Source: Mucilaginibacter sp. KACC 22773
GTDB lineage: Bacteria > Bacteroidota > Bacteroidia > Sphingobacteriales > Sphingobacteriaceae
Direction of reading: 5' to 3'
DNA length: 64,000 nucleotides
NCBI RefSeq assembly: GCF_028736215.1
Contig: NZ_CP117883.1
Coordinates: 4,650,001 to 4,714,000 of the forward strand
Shown here: piece by piece, positions 26,679 to 35,032 of the stretch
How the letters are laid out: the number at the start of each line of letters is the position of its first letter
Position numbering within the stretch: the stretch's first letter is position 1
The notes under the pieces: model-generated
The model's input: only the letters and a program-made list of their open reading frames with translations
Database searches by the model: none
Told to the model about the DNA's origin: nothing
Program-made: the position numbers and the translations under genes

Positions 26679-28094
26679 TTAATGCTTAGCGTTATAACCT
26701 ACATCGGCGACATTAAGAACATGGGCATTAACCGTTGCCGTGCTAAGTTCATCTGCACCAATATCGAAAGGTGCAATGCGGGGCTGCCCGTCCATATCAA
26801 CCTTAACCTCGGGATAAGATGCAGTTGCCTGATCGATGGCAGGGCTGCCGGTTTGTACGTGATAAGTACCTGAAGATGTTTTAAGCAATTTTGGGTCAAC
26901 TGTTTTATAGCCTTCAGCCGGTATATTGCCTGCATCTTTTACATTGTACAAAATATTGCCTGCCCATTGCGGGTTGGTATAAGGCCCCGAAATAGTTGCC
27001 GCTGCTCCCCCTCCCTGGATAATGTTGTTAACTATCGAAACATATGTGGCCCCCATTCCATTCTTACGTTCTGCTTGAATAATATTTTGCTTATTATCAA
27101 CCAGGGTGTTAAATCCAATCAATATCCTATCGGGCCGGTCATGAGCGGTTAGCAGTGCACCATCAGCTACTTCCCCATCACCGTTGCCAACCACAATAGC
27201 CGAACTGCAGTTTTCAAAATAATTACTAAAAATCAGGTGGTCGTCGCCAAAAATTCGAAGACCCGGTGTATTGAAGAAATAATTGCCGTAAACCAAACTT
27301 TTGTTACCGTGCCGTAAAGTGAACTGTGCCGGGCAATCACGAATGGTATTGTACCTAAGCGTTACCGCCGAAGCTTTAACCGAAATCAATTCATTCTCGC
27401 CTTCACATTTTTCAAATAAATTATATTCAACTATACTATTACTTGATGATAAGCTAAATCCGCTTAAGCCAAACTGAAGTGCTTCGGCGCCATTTTTACC
27501 CCCCTGGCTTGCAAAATTGTTAAAATAATTATGGTGGATGTGCAATCTTTCGGCAATTTGCTTCCCCTCGCCACGGATTGCTATAAAGCGTCCCATAGCA
27601 TTTTTATTTTGAAAAGTGTTATAGTCAATTTCGTGGTCGCTGCCGGCCACGGTAAGCTCCTCGCCATCACCCGGGTTTTCAAAAATATTTTGGGTAAACC
27701 TACAATGGTTTGTGCCTATACCAGTTTTAGCGCGGCCCGCCACGTGTGTAAATTTAAAGCCGCGGATAGTAATATATGCAGCCGGATTCATCAGGCTAAA
27801 GCCCCCTTGTCCGCTAATTTCGGCCCGGCCCAGGCTTTGGGCGGCAATGGTTATGGGTTCCTTTTCGGTACCTTTATTACTCACAACAATATCTTCTGTT
27901 GTTGTATAAACGCCATCGGCCAACAAAATCCGATCGCCAGGCTTAGCTAAATTGATGGCCTTTTGCAAACCGGCAATTGAAGATACAGTAACAGTAGTTG
28001 CAAAAAGCACATTTGAAAACAATAACATGAAAACAACAAATGCAAAAGCCAACCTGTTATTATTTAAATAAACCCGGTGATATTTTTTAGCCAT
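26679..28094 (-). CDS. Polysaccharide lyase family 6 (alginate lyase/chondroitinase B-like)
   Basis: 471 aa with an N-terminal signal (hydrophobic residues 15-31, FATT). It would cleave uronic-acid polymers such as alginate or dermatan sulphate by beta-elimination in the periplasm or outside. A right-handed beta-helix is evident from short strand repeats. The PL6 catalytic pair is visible: Lys240 in LISVKASAVTLRYN and Arg261 in AQFTLRHGN, with the same 21-residue spacing as Lys250/Arg271 of chondroitinase B. Calcium-site acids (EGENE) precede the Lys. It is a single gene without a neighbouring SusC/SusD pair, with a repeat-rich upstream region. Confidence 0.88.
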   Translation of the reverse strand: MAKKYHRVYLNNNRLAFAFVVFMLLFSNVLFATTVTVSSIAGLQKAINLAKPGDRILLADGVYTTTEDIVVSNKGTEKEPITIAAQSLGRAEISGQGGFSLMNPAAYITIRGFKFTHVAGRAKTGIGTNHCRFTQNIFENPGDGEELTVAGSDHEIDYNTFQNKNAMGRFIAIRGEGKQIAERLHIHHNYFNNFASQGGKNGAEALQFGLSGFSLSSSNSIVEYNLFEKCEGENELISVKASAVTLRYNTIRDCPAQFTLRHGNKSLVYGNYFFNTPGLRIFGDDHLIFSNYFENCSSAIVVGNGDGEVADGALLTAHDRPDRILIGFNTLVDNKQNIIQAERKNGMGATYVSIVNNIIQGGGAAATISGPYTNPQWAGNILYNVKDAGNIPAEGYKTVDPKLLKTSSGTYHVQTGSPAIDQATASYPEVKVDMDGQPRIAPFDIGADELSTATVNAHVLNVADVGYNAKH

Positions 28095-28485
28095 TATTTT
28101 AGGTTTTTAATTAAGATGATGGTGCTAACATCGGCTTAATTATTAATGGTTTAATCACACAAAAAAGCTAATTAATATACTGAATTGTCCTGGTAATTGA
28201 ACATATGCCGACTTACAGCTGTCAATAATATCACATTACACAAAAAGTAAGTGGCCCGCCGAAGTCTTTTTTTTTTAACTCATTGAAAACCCGCATAACA
28301 CAAGACAAACTGTAAACTTTTTTTTAGGACGAGACATACCAAAGTGTACTGTACCGGTACGGACGAGACACCCTGGTACGGGGTGAAACACCCTGGTACG
28401 GGGTGGTACACCACTGATGGTTAATATTTTTAAGTAAAACAAAACATTCCGAATTATTACCTGCAGTTTGTGCCCAGCCGGGCAC
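28095..28485. other. Intergenic region upstream of the PL6 gene
   Basis: About 390 bases. The part next to the lyase is AT-rich and probably holds its promoter. A poly-T tract (28268-28276) and a GC-rich block of repeats (28328-28412) follow. No gene with coding features. Confidence 0.5.
28328..28412. repeat. Tandem palindromic repeats (CACCCTGGTACGGGGTG)
   Basis: Two copies of ACACCCTGGTACGGGGTG (28368-28385 and 28388-28405) in 20-base tandem steps; each is itself a CACCC/GGGTG hairpin around GGTAC. GGACGAGACA also appears twice (28327-28336 and 28361-28370), and TGTACCGGTACGG lies between. The block resembles either a cluster of operator sites or a small slipped-strand repeat. Confidence 0.6.
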
Positions 28486-28517
28486 AAAAAAACGGCTTAC
28501 CAAATAACGATAAGCCG
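28486..28517 (-). terminator. Terminator of the copper operon (minus strand)
   Basis: CGGCTTA and TAAGCCG pair around an 11-base loop and, on the minus strand, run into seven T. It lies 16 bases after the stop of the Met-rich gene. A second hairpin (28467-28488, TTTGTGCCC/GGGCACAAA) is next to it. Confidence 0.75.
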
Positions 28518-28532
28518 CTCTTTAAATCCAGT

Positions 28533-28928
28533 CTACATTTTGTGCCCTGCAGTATCTTTTTTCATCCGCATTTTTGGCATCTCGCCGTTCATCATTACAC
28601 ACTGGCCTTCTTTTAGCTTCATAGTTTTGCCTCCCTTCATTTTACAGGTTCCATCGGCCTCAACAATGGTACCGTTTGTCATGGTTTTAGCTTCGGTCAT
28701 GGGCATGGTTTTGCCATTCATCATGGTCATCATTTTACCATCTTTCATCATTACACAATCGTGCATTTTATCCATCGACATGTGCGACATTTTGTGCATT
28801 GATTTCTGCGACATTTTGTGCGACATTTTATGCGACATCTTGTGCATGGTAGTGTCGGTTGTTTTGGTTTGTGCCATAGCGCTACAACTTAAGGTAACAG
28901 CAATCAGGGCAATCATCATTCTTTTCAT
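28533..28928 (-). CDS. Periplasmic Met/His-rich protein (DUF6799-like), likely copper-binding
   Basis: 131 aa with signal peptide (MKRMMIALIAVTLSCSAMAQ). Residues about 28-57 are a run of HKMS-type units (HKMSHKMSHKMS, MHKMSHMSMDKMH). The rest has repeated KDGKMM / NGKTMPM / KGGKTMKL turns matching DUF6799 as I remember it. With about one quarter Met and His it should bind Cu+ or Ag+ by thioether and imidazole groups. It is the last gene of the second copper block, 61 bases after the P-type ATPase. A buffering or chaperone role is inference. Confidence 0.8.
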   Translation of the reverse strand: MKRMMIALIAVTLSCSAMAQTKTTDTTMHKMSHKMSHKMSQKSMHKMSHMSMDKMHDCVMMKDGKMMTMMNGKTMPMTEAKTMTNGTIVEADGTCKMKGGKTMKLKEGQCVMMNGEMPKMRMKKDTAGHKM

Positions 28929-28989
28929 TTTTCTGGTGGTTTATATTGGTTAATATTTTGCTTGTTGATGGAGCCTGGTTTAGGGTTTG

Positions 28990-31014
28990 TTATTCTTTCA
29001 CTTTTAGCATACCTGCATTTATAGCTACAACCAAGGTACTTACTGTCATTAACACCGCCCCCGCTGCCGGGCTTAAAAGAATACCCTGGCTATATAGCAC
29101 ACCCGCAGCCAGGGGCAGCGCCACAATGTTATACCCGGTTGCCCAAATCAAATTCTGGATCATTTTACGATAGGTTGCCTTGCCAAACAGTATCAGGCTT
29201 ACAATGTCTTTCGGGTTGCTGTTCACCAGTACAATGCCGGCAGTTTCGGCAGCAATATCGCTGCCCGAGCCAACGGCAATGCCAATATCAGCCTGGGCCA
29301 GCGCGGGGGCGTCGTTAACACCATCACCAGTCATGGCCACAAATTCGCCTTTGCTTTGCAGTTCTTTAATTTTATCTAATTTTTGATGGGGTAATACTTC
29401 GGCGATGAAACTATCCATACCTAAAGTTTTGCTTACACTTGCCGCCACTTTATTGTTATCGCCGGTTAACAAAACAGACCTGATGTTTTCCTGCTTCAAG
29501 GTTTTAATGGCATCTGCCGATTCGGGGCGGATCTCGTCCGATAAGGCAATGTACCCGGCCAGTTGCCGGTCAACCATTACAAATACCACCGTTTCGGTAT
29601 CGTTGGCATTATATTCACCGGGAACGGCCAGCTTATTTTCTTTTAAATAACCCGGACTAACCACCAATATTTTTTTCCCATCTACCGTTGCCTCAACACC
29701 CTGGCCGGTTATGGCCTTAAAGTTTTGTGCCTGCGGGATGGCAATTTTTAAGTCTTTAACTTTTTGCAGGATACCCGTGGCTATGGGATGCTCGGAGTTT
29801 TGTTCTAAGGCAGAAGCCAGGCGGATGAGGTCGTCCTGTTTGATTTCTTTATTAAACGAAACCACCTTGGATACCTCAAACTTGCCCACAGTAAGTGTGC
29901 CTGTTTTATCAAATACTACGGTGGTTATTTTACGGGCATTTTCAAAAGCGGTTCGGTTTTTAATGAGCAAGCCATGTTTAGCCGATAATGCTGTTGATTT
30001 GGCCACCACCAGCGGAACAGCCAGCCCTAAAGCGTGCGGACAGCAAATAACAATAACGGTTACCATCCGTTCCATGGCGAAGGCCATGGTTTGCCCCGTT
30101 AAAAACCAGTACATAAATGTGCCGATGCCTGTTATTAGGGCTATAATTGTTAACCATTTTGCAGCAGTATCGGCCAGTAATTGCGTTTGCGATTTTGATT
30201 TTTGCGCATCGTCAACCAACTTAACTACCTGCGATAAGTAGGAATCTTTAGCGGCATGTGAAACGGTTACTTTAAACGACCCGTTGCCATTAATGGAACC
30301 GGCTATTACTTTATCACCCTTTACTTTTTGTACCGGCTTTGATTCGCCCGTGAGCATAGATTCATTGAGGTAGCTTTCGCCTTCCAGTATAATACCATCC
30401 GCCGCTACTTTTTCTCCGGGTTTTACCAGGATAATATCATTAGCGTTTAACGTATCTGTTTTAACGTCGTGTACGCTGTCTCCCATTACCATGTGGGCAT
30501 CTGCCGGCATGAGCTTAACCAGCAGCTCAAGTTCATTTGACGCCCCCATTACCGATCGCATTTCTATCCAATGTCCTAAAAGCATAATGAGGATAAGGGT
30601 AGCCAACTCCCAAAAAAAATCCATCCCCTTAAGACCGAAAACGATTGCCACACTGTAGCTATAGGCCACCGTAATGGCAAAACCTATCAGGAACATCATC
30701 CCCGGATTTCTGGATTTTGCCTCGCTTATCAAACCTGTTAAAAAAGGCCAGCCGCCATATACAAACACCACCGACGATAAGGCAAACAAAATGTAGGATG
30801 AACCTTTAAACTGCCAGCTAACCCCCATAAAATGCTGGATCATGGTCGATAACAACATGATAGGGACTGTAAGCGCCAATACCACGTAAAACCTTTTTTT
30901 AAAATCGGCAATCATCATGGCGTGGTGGTCATGCTCTGACATTCCCATGTGCTGATCATGCCTATCGTGCATTTTATGATGCTCCATCCCCTCCTGCATT
31001 TTGTTCATCTCCAT
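28990..31014 (-). CDS. Copper-translocating P1B-type ATPase (CopB-like, CPH motif)
   Basis: 674 aa. Exports copper or silver ions across the inner membrane at the cost of ATP. The cytosolic N-terminus is a His/Met-rich tail (EHHKMHDRHDQHMGMSEHDH) in place of the CXXC domains of CopA. The actuator has TGES (222-225). The membrane metal site is CPH (325-327), the subclass mark of CopB-type pumps. The phosphorylation motif DKTGT has Asp369, and TGDGVNDAPAL closes the ATP domain. Its start is one base after the SHOCT gene's end, so they are probably co-translated. Confidence 0.93.
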   Translation of the reverse strand: MEMNKMQEGMEHHKMHDRHDQHMGMSEHDHHAMMIADFKKRFYVVLALTVPIMLLSTMIQHFMGVSWQFKGSSYILFALSSVVFVYGGWPFLTGLISEAKSRNPGMMFLIGFAITVAYSYSVAIVFGLKGMDFFWELATLILIMLLGHWIEMRSVMGASNELELLVKLMPADAHMVMGDSVHDVKTDTLNANDIILVKPGEKVAADGIILEGESYLNESMLTGESKPVQKVKGDKVIAGSINGNGSFKVTVSHAAKDSYLSQVVKLVDDAQKSKSQTQLLADTAAKWLTIIALITGIGTFMYWFLTGQTMAFAMERMVTVIVICCPHALGLAVPLVVAKSTALSAKHGLLIKNRTAFENARKITTVVFDKTGTLTVGKFEVSKVVSFNKEIKQDDLIRLASALEQNSEHPIATGILQKVKDLKIAIPQAQNFKAITGQGVEATVDGKKILVVSPGYLKENKLAVPGEYNANDTETVVFVMVDRQLAGYIALSDEIRPESADAIKTLKQENIRSVLLTGDNNKVAASVSKTLGMDSFIAEVLPHQKLDKIKELQSKGEFVAMTGDGVNDAPALAQADIGIAVGSGSDIAAETAGIVLVNSNPKDIVSLILFGKATYRKMIQNLIWATGYNIVALPLAAGVLYSQGILLSPAAGAVLMTVSTLVVAINAGMLKVKE

Positions 31015-31015
31015 A

Positions 31016-31237
31016 TTAATCAGCCTTGTCTTTTTGGAGTATATTTTTCTTTTCCTTGTACTCTTCGGCAGTTATCTCGCCTGCGGCAAACCGCTTTTGC
31101 AAAATACCCAGCGGTGTATCTTTTCGCCTCCGCTGCCCCGGAATATCATAGGGCGTTGCAAATATCCAGAACAGTAATACCATCCAAACAATCCACCATA
31201 TGAGGTGCATTCCTCCATAAATTCCGTAATACATCAT
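31016..31237 (-). CDS. SHOCT-domain small membrane protein
   Basis: 73 aa. One membrane helix (about residues 9-27, LIWWIVWMVLLFWIF) followed by a short linker and a C-terminal SHOCT motif: LGILQKRFAAGEITAEEYKE. Such proteins often accompany metal P-type ATPases in Bacteroidota; the SHOCT helix pair is thought to mediate oligomerisation. It is separated from the ATPase by one base. Alternative starts are the first or second ATG. Confidence 0.85.
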   Translation of the reverse strand: MMYYGIYGGMHLIWWIVWMVLLFWIFATPYDIPGQRRRKDTPLGILQKRFAAGEITAEEYKEKKNILQKDKAD

Positions 31238-31352
31238 CTTTAGCTTTTAAGTTTTATAGTTGTAACCTATACAGATCATTTCAACAAGCCGGGGCTGAGC
31301 TTACCGAAACCCAACCCGAATATTTCCTAACGCGTGTTAAAAAAAAAGACTG

Positions 31353-31811
31353 TTAAACCTTGGCTTTTTTTGCTTCAGCCTTTTTCTTCTCCTGCTCCAG
31401 GAAATAACAATGTGCGGCACATGCGTGCAATTTATAATTCTGGTGAGCCGTGCCGAAGTTATGCCCCTTTGGATCTAAAATGGCGCATTTTTCTTTATCC
31501 AGATCTTTGGTATTCAGCACATTTTCGCCATTGATATTATAGTAGGAGCCGTTCTTTTTTGCCGTCCCCAACTTTTTCCCGTTAGCGTCAATCACGTTAC
31601 CGCCGGCATCAATAAAATATAGTTTTTGCCCTTTATTGTTGCGCACAATATTGTCTTTATCAATATGGCCTAATTGAGTGCCCCCTGCATCCCTGATCCA
31701 TCCCTTATCGGTAATGATAATTTTAAAAGTTGTATCTTTTTTAACCTGGGCATTAACCGTAACCGCCGCGGTGATGGTTAATATGAATAAAAGGAAGTGT
31801 AGCTTTTTCAT
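31353..31811 (-). CDS. Secreted five-fold beta-flower-type protein
   Basis: 152 aa from the ATG at 31811, which opens a good signal peptide (MKKLHFLLFILTITAAVTVNAQ); an ATG 8 codons earlier would add MNKLNFTI. The mature part contains repeats of about 15-20 residues ending in Gly-Lys/Asp turns: GWIRDAGGTQLGHID, RNNKGQKLYFIDAGGNVID, ANGKKLGTAKKNGSYYNING. This fits the five-fold beta-flower family. The tail has a CAAHC pair and a charged coiled end (EQEKKKAEAKK). A perfect TGGTCA-AA-TGACCA palindrome lies 45 bases upstream. Function unknown, context copper resistance. Confidence 0.7.
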   Translation of the reverse strand: MKKLHFLLFILTITAAVTVNAQVKKDTTFKIIITDKGWIRDAGGTQLGHIDKDNIVRNNKGQKLYFIDAGGNVIDANGKKLGTAKKNGSYYNINGENVLNTKDLDKEKCAILDPKGHNFGTAHQNYKLHACAAHCYFLEQEKKKAEAKKAKV

Positions 31812-31855
31812 AATTGTGAAATTTAATTTATTCAAATCTCCTCTATTTCAAGCCC

Positions 31856-31869
31856 TGGTCAAATGACCA
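31856..31869. promoter_or_regulatory. Perfect palindrome, candidate operator
   Basis: TGGTCAAATGACCA: six-base perfect arms with a 2-base centre, 45-58 bases before the start of the beta-flower gene. A further TGAT-N5-ATCA dyad (31879-31891) is beside it and resembles FNR/CRP-type half sites. No regulator gene is seen nearby. Confidence 0.4.
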
Positions 31870-31914
31870 TCAACACGCTGATATGTGATCAAAATCATTA
31901 TATTAATCTATATT

Positions 31915-34176
31915 TTAATAAGTTATTGTTAACCCGCCGCCAGGGCCCATATCGCTATCGTAATGCGATGATAAAGAGAAATATTTGGTAAAAATATACC
32001 GCATACCAACTGTGTACTCTTTATCGGTGTTACCCATAAGCGTAAACCTTAAGCGGCTGGTTAAAGGGATATCTTCCCTCCCCAATTGAAACCTGAATTT
32101 GCCATTGCCATCCACACGGGCATCTGCAACAAACAACATGGGCAATATGTATGATACCCCTGCAACTACGGTATGGCGGTTGTTTTTATTGCTTTGCTGG
32201 CCAAACAGGTTTTTTTCCTGATCGTTTGTGTTTTTGTAATGGTAATCAAACCCTGCATATGCATACAGCCATTGCATTTGCCCAAAATAGCGGCCTGCCA
32301 TGGTTTCACTTTCATAGCCTTTGCGGTTGTTTACGCCCAGGTGCCATAGAGTTGATAATTTCCACCGGGTATTGGCTATGCTAACGGTACCGTCGCTGCC
32401 ATTGCTTTCCAAGCCTATTTTAGCGGCCGGAAAAAAGCGGCGGTCATCGGCATATATCTTTTTTATGGCGCTTGCCGGGTCGGGCAGTTCGGGGTTAGGC
32501 GGCGAATTTTCATAGTTGAATATACGGCCCATACCGCTCATCATATGGTAAAGGATATGGCAATGAAAAAACCAATCGCCGCTTGCCGTAGCCGCAAACT
32601 CAATGGTATCAGTTTCCATCGGCATAATATCCAGCGTGTTTTTTAACGGCGAATAATCGCCCTGCCCGTTTAGTACCCTAAAGTAATGCCCATGCAAATG
32701 CATGGGGTGCCGCATCATGGTATTATTGTACAAGATGATGCGCACGTTCTCGCCCTTTTTGATGAGTATCTTATCCGATTCGGAAACCGTTTTATTGTTT
32801 ATCGTCCAAACATAACGGTTCATGTTACCGGTAAGGTTAAAGTGCAAAACCTTTAGCGGGCCGGCAGGTAAATTAGTGGGCTTAATAGCCTTTAACATCC
32901 CATAATTTAGGGTAACTATATCGGTGCTGCCCCCCATATCCATACCAGGCATATCGCTCATTTTTTTTGCGGTTGCAGTGGTATCATTTGGGGCTGTGCC
33001 GTCGCCGGTAATTTCGGGATACATTACGGTATTCATGTCCATTACCTGGTTGGTCATCACCATGCCATCCATTTTCTTCATGTTGCCATCCATGCCCATC
33101 ATGTCGTTCATCATTTTCATGCCTTCAAAATATTTAAGCCGGGGCAAGGGCTTGGCTTTAAACTGCGGTCCACTTCCCAGCCATAATGAGGTTGACCGGG
33201 TGCGATCTTCGGATGTAGCCAAAAATTCAAAGCTTCCGTCGTGGGGGATGGTAACTATCACATCATAAGTTTCGGCTACGGCTATAATCAGCCTGTCAAC
33301 AGGTACCGGTTGCACATCCTCGCCATCATTAGCCGCAACGGTAATTTTGCCGCCAGCATACTTTAGCCAAAAATAGGTTGATGAACTGCCATTAATGATG
33401 TGCAGTTTCACTTTGTCGCCCTTTTTAAACCGGGGGGCGTTATTAACTGCTTTGCCATTGCTAAAAAAACGATCGTAATAAACATCGCTTACATCCATGG
33501 CCACCATTCGCTTCCATTCGTTGGTTAGCTTGGTTTTAAGATGCCCTTCGGCTACAGCTTCCGCATAGTTTTGAGTACTGCCTTTACGAATGCCGTACCA
33601 ATCAGTTTGGTTATGTAATGATCGTTCTACCTGGTCGGGGTTTTCATTGGTCCAATCGCTCAGCAGTAAGGTGTACTCCTTTTGTTCGGCTGGCTGTTTG
33701 GGATGGATAATAAAAGCCCCATACATACCGCTTTGCTGCTGTGTCATGGTATGCGAGTGGTACCAATAGGTGCCATGCTGCACCAGCGGGAACTTGTAAA
33801 AATGAGTTTGCCCGGCCTCAATTGGCGCGGTGGTAAGGTACGAAACGCCATCATAACGATTGGGTAATATAAGCCCGTGCCAGTGGATAGAGGTTTCCAT
33901 CATCATTTGGTTATGCACATATATTTCGGCGGTATCACCCTCGGTAAACTCCAATGCAGGGGCAGGTATGCTGCCGTTAATGGCCATGGCGGGCCTTGCT
34001 TTGCCGGTGTAGTTTACGGTAGTATCGGCAATGTACAAATGATAAATTTCGCGATTGCCCACTTTGGTGTAAAAGGGTTTGCGCGGCTCCTTTTCGTCCA
34101 TTTTCATAGCCATATGCTGTGCATAGGCCGAAAAAGACAAAAAGAAACTCAATAAAATTACTGTGGATCTTTTCAT
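31915..34176 (-). CDS. Multicopper oxidase (CopA-like) with C-terminal CopB/barrel-like domain
   Basis: 753 aa from the ATG at 34176 (signal peptide MKRSTVILLSFFLSFSAYAQ); a frame 12 codons longer is less likely. It oxidises Cu+ to Cu2+ in the periplasm using O2. All four copper-ligand motifs are present: HWHG (98-101), WYHSH (138-142), HPMHLHGH and HCHILYHMMSGM. A Met-rich insert (MKMMNDMMGMDGNMKKMDGM) sits between cupredoxin domains, as in CueO. After about residue 600 comes a 150-residue beta-rich part (GMRYIFTKYFSLSSHYDS, ending in GGGLTITY) like CopB-type outer-membrane barrels. The final aromatic residue supports a barrel. Confidence 0.88.
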   Translation of the reverse strand: MKRSTVILLSFFLSFSAYAQHMAMKMDEKEPRKPFYTKVGNREIYHLYIADTTVNYTGKARPAMAINGSIPAPALEFTEGDTAEIYVHNQMMMETSIHWHGLILPNRYDGVSYLTTAPIEAGQTHFYKFPLVQHGTYWYHSHTMTQQQSGMYGAFIIHPKQPAEQKEYTLLLSDWTNENPDQVERSLHNQTDWYGIRKGSTQNYAEAVAEGHLKTKLTNEWKRMVAMDVSDVYYDRFFSNGKAVNNAPRFKKGDKVKLHIINGSSSTYFWLKYAGGKITVAANDGEDVQPVPVDRLIIAVAETYDVIVTIPHDGSFEFLATSEDRTRSTSLWLGSGPQFKAKPLPRLKYFEGMKMMNDMMGMDGNMKKMDGMVMTNQVMDMNTVMYPEITGDGTAPNDTTATAKKMSDMPGMDMGGSTDIVTLNYGMLKAIKPTNLPAGPLKVLHFNLTGNMNRYVWTINNKTVSESDKILIKKGENVRIILYNNTMMRHPMHLHGHYFRVLNGQGDYSPLKNTLDIMPMETDTIEFAATASGDWFFHCHILYHMMSGMGRIFNYENSPPNPELPDPASAIKKIYADDRRFFPAAKIGLESNGSDGTVSIANTRWKLSTLWHLGVNNRKGYESETMAGRYFGQMQWLYAYAGFDYHYKNTNDQEKNLFGQQSNKNNRHTVVAGVSYILPMLFVADARVDGNGKFRFQLGREDIPLTSRLRFTLMGNTDKEYTVGMRYIFTKYFSLSSHYDSDMGPGGGLTITY

Positions 34177-34180
34177 AATA

Positions 34181-34210
34181 AAAAATAAGCTGCCGGAATT
34201 ATCCGGCAGC
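34181..34210 (-). terminator. Terminator between the DUF3347 and multicopper oxidase genes
   Basis: GCTGCCGGA / TCCGGCAGC, nine-base perfect stem with a 4-base loop. On the minus strand it runs into TTATTTTT, so it would end or reduce transcription after the DUF3347 gene, just 5 bases before the oxidase ATG. Confidence 0.7.
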
Positions 34211-34220
34211 ATTTAATAAT

Positions 34221-34730
34221 TTATTTTGTTGCAGGGCTAATGGTTTCACTAACCTTGCCGCAGGTAAGCATCATATTGCCATAATAAGGGTTTTTAATAG
34301 CTTCATCTGCCGATAGCCAGTAGCTTTTTTTCATGGGGCAATAGGCATAGTAAACAGGCTTATCAGTTAGTTTTACGGCCTTGGCCAGTTTAAAGAAGTT
34401 TGCAGAAAAATTGGCAAAATGTTCCCTTTGATGGGCTATGTCCTTACTTTCGGATATGTGCCTGGCATCAAAAGCCAGCTTTTCCTGCAAAGGCTTAAAA
34501 GCGGCAGCATCTGCAGCGGGCAGCAACTTTACATCAACCCCGTTAACAGCTTTTAAAAACTCGCCGGCACTGGCAGCGGCATCTGCGGTGTTTGATTTTA
34601 CTAATGCATCTTTAACGCCGTAATAAGATGATAGTAATGTACTAAGCGCCGTTGCTTTGTTATCCTGTGCAAAAAGTTGCGGGGTAAATGCGGTTGCGAT
34701 AAAAGCAACCAATAAAAATATCTTTTTCAT
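34221..34730 (-). CDS. DUF3347 domain periplasmic protein
   Basis: 169 aa with signal peptide (MKKIFLLVAFIATAFTPQLFAQ). The domain is a helical bundle (TALSTLLSSYYGVKDALVKS, ISESKDIAHQREHFANFSAN) closing with CPMKKSYWLSADEAIKNPYY and NMMLTCGKV. The CPM and M-L-T-C-G sites, conserved in DUF3347 proteins, resemble metal ligands, and the family is found with Cu/Ag efflux genes and as an extra domain on CusB-type adaptors. First well-supported gene of the oxidase transcription unit. Exact role unknown. Confidence 0.85.
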   Translation of the reverse strand: MKKIFLLVAFIATAFTPQLFAQDNKATALSTLLSSYYGVKDALVKSNTADAAASAGEFLKAVNGVDVKLLPAADAAAFKPLQEKLAFDARHISESKDIAHQREHFANFSANFFKLAKAVKLTDKPVYYAYCPMKKSYWLSADEAIKNPYYGNMMLTCGKVSETISPATK

Positions 34731-35032
34731 GATTTTAGTAATTTAATATAAACAGATCACCTGCCTTAACACTTGTTTCGGCAGTATTTTAAATTGTTGT
34801 TAAAAAGCTTTCCTTTTTATTTTCAGTACAAATTTAACCTGAGGTCAGCTTAATCTTTTACAGTATTTGGTTTTTAAGTTATGTTATTTATTGATTTTGC
34901 CGCAGGTTAAAACCAGATTGGCGAACAGGCAAATGTCAAACACAAATGCATTAATGGCGGCAATTTCAACTTAATTCGGGCAAAAAATCGGGCAATAAAA
35001 ACCAAGGCCGGTGGGTACGGCAAAAGCCCGAA
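34731..35032. other. Intergenic region with a 20-base palindrome
   Basis: About 300 bases without coding features. At 34834-34853 it holds TTAACCTGAGGTCAGCTTAA, a dyad symmetric at all positions except the three C/G pairs that flank the half sites. It lies about 105 bases before the DUF3347 start and could bind the missing copper regulator. Confidence 0.4.

Noticed and set aside
28368..28405. CRISPR array at the tandem repeats
   Set aside because: Only two units with 2-base gaps; no spacers and no cas genes.
28468..28953. A 161-codon hydrophobic plus-strand frame rich in Ile and Cys
   Set aside because: It is the antisense reading of the Met/His-rich gene (ATG/CAT-rich codons read as Ile/Cys); the minus frame has a signal peptide and family repeats.
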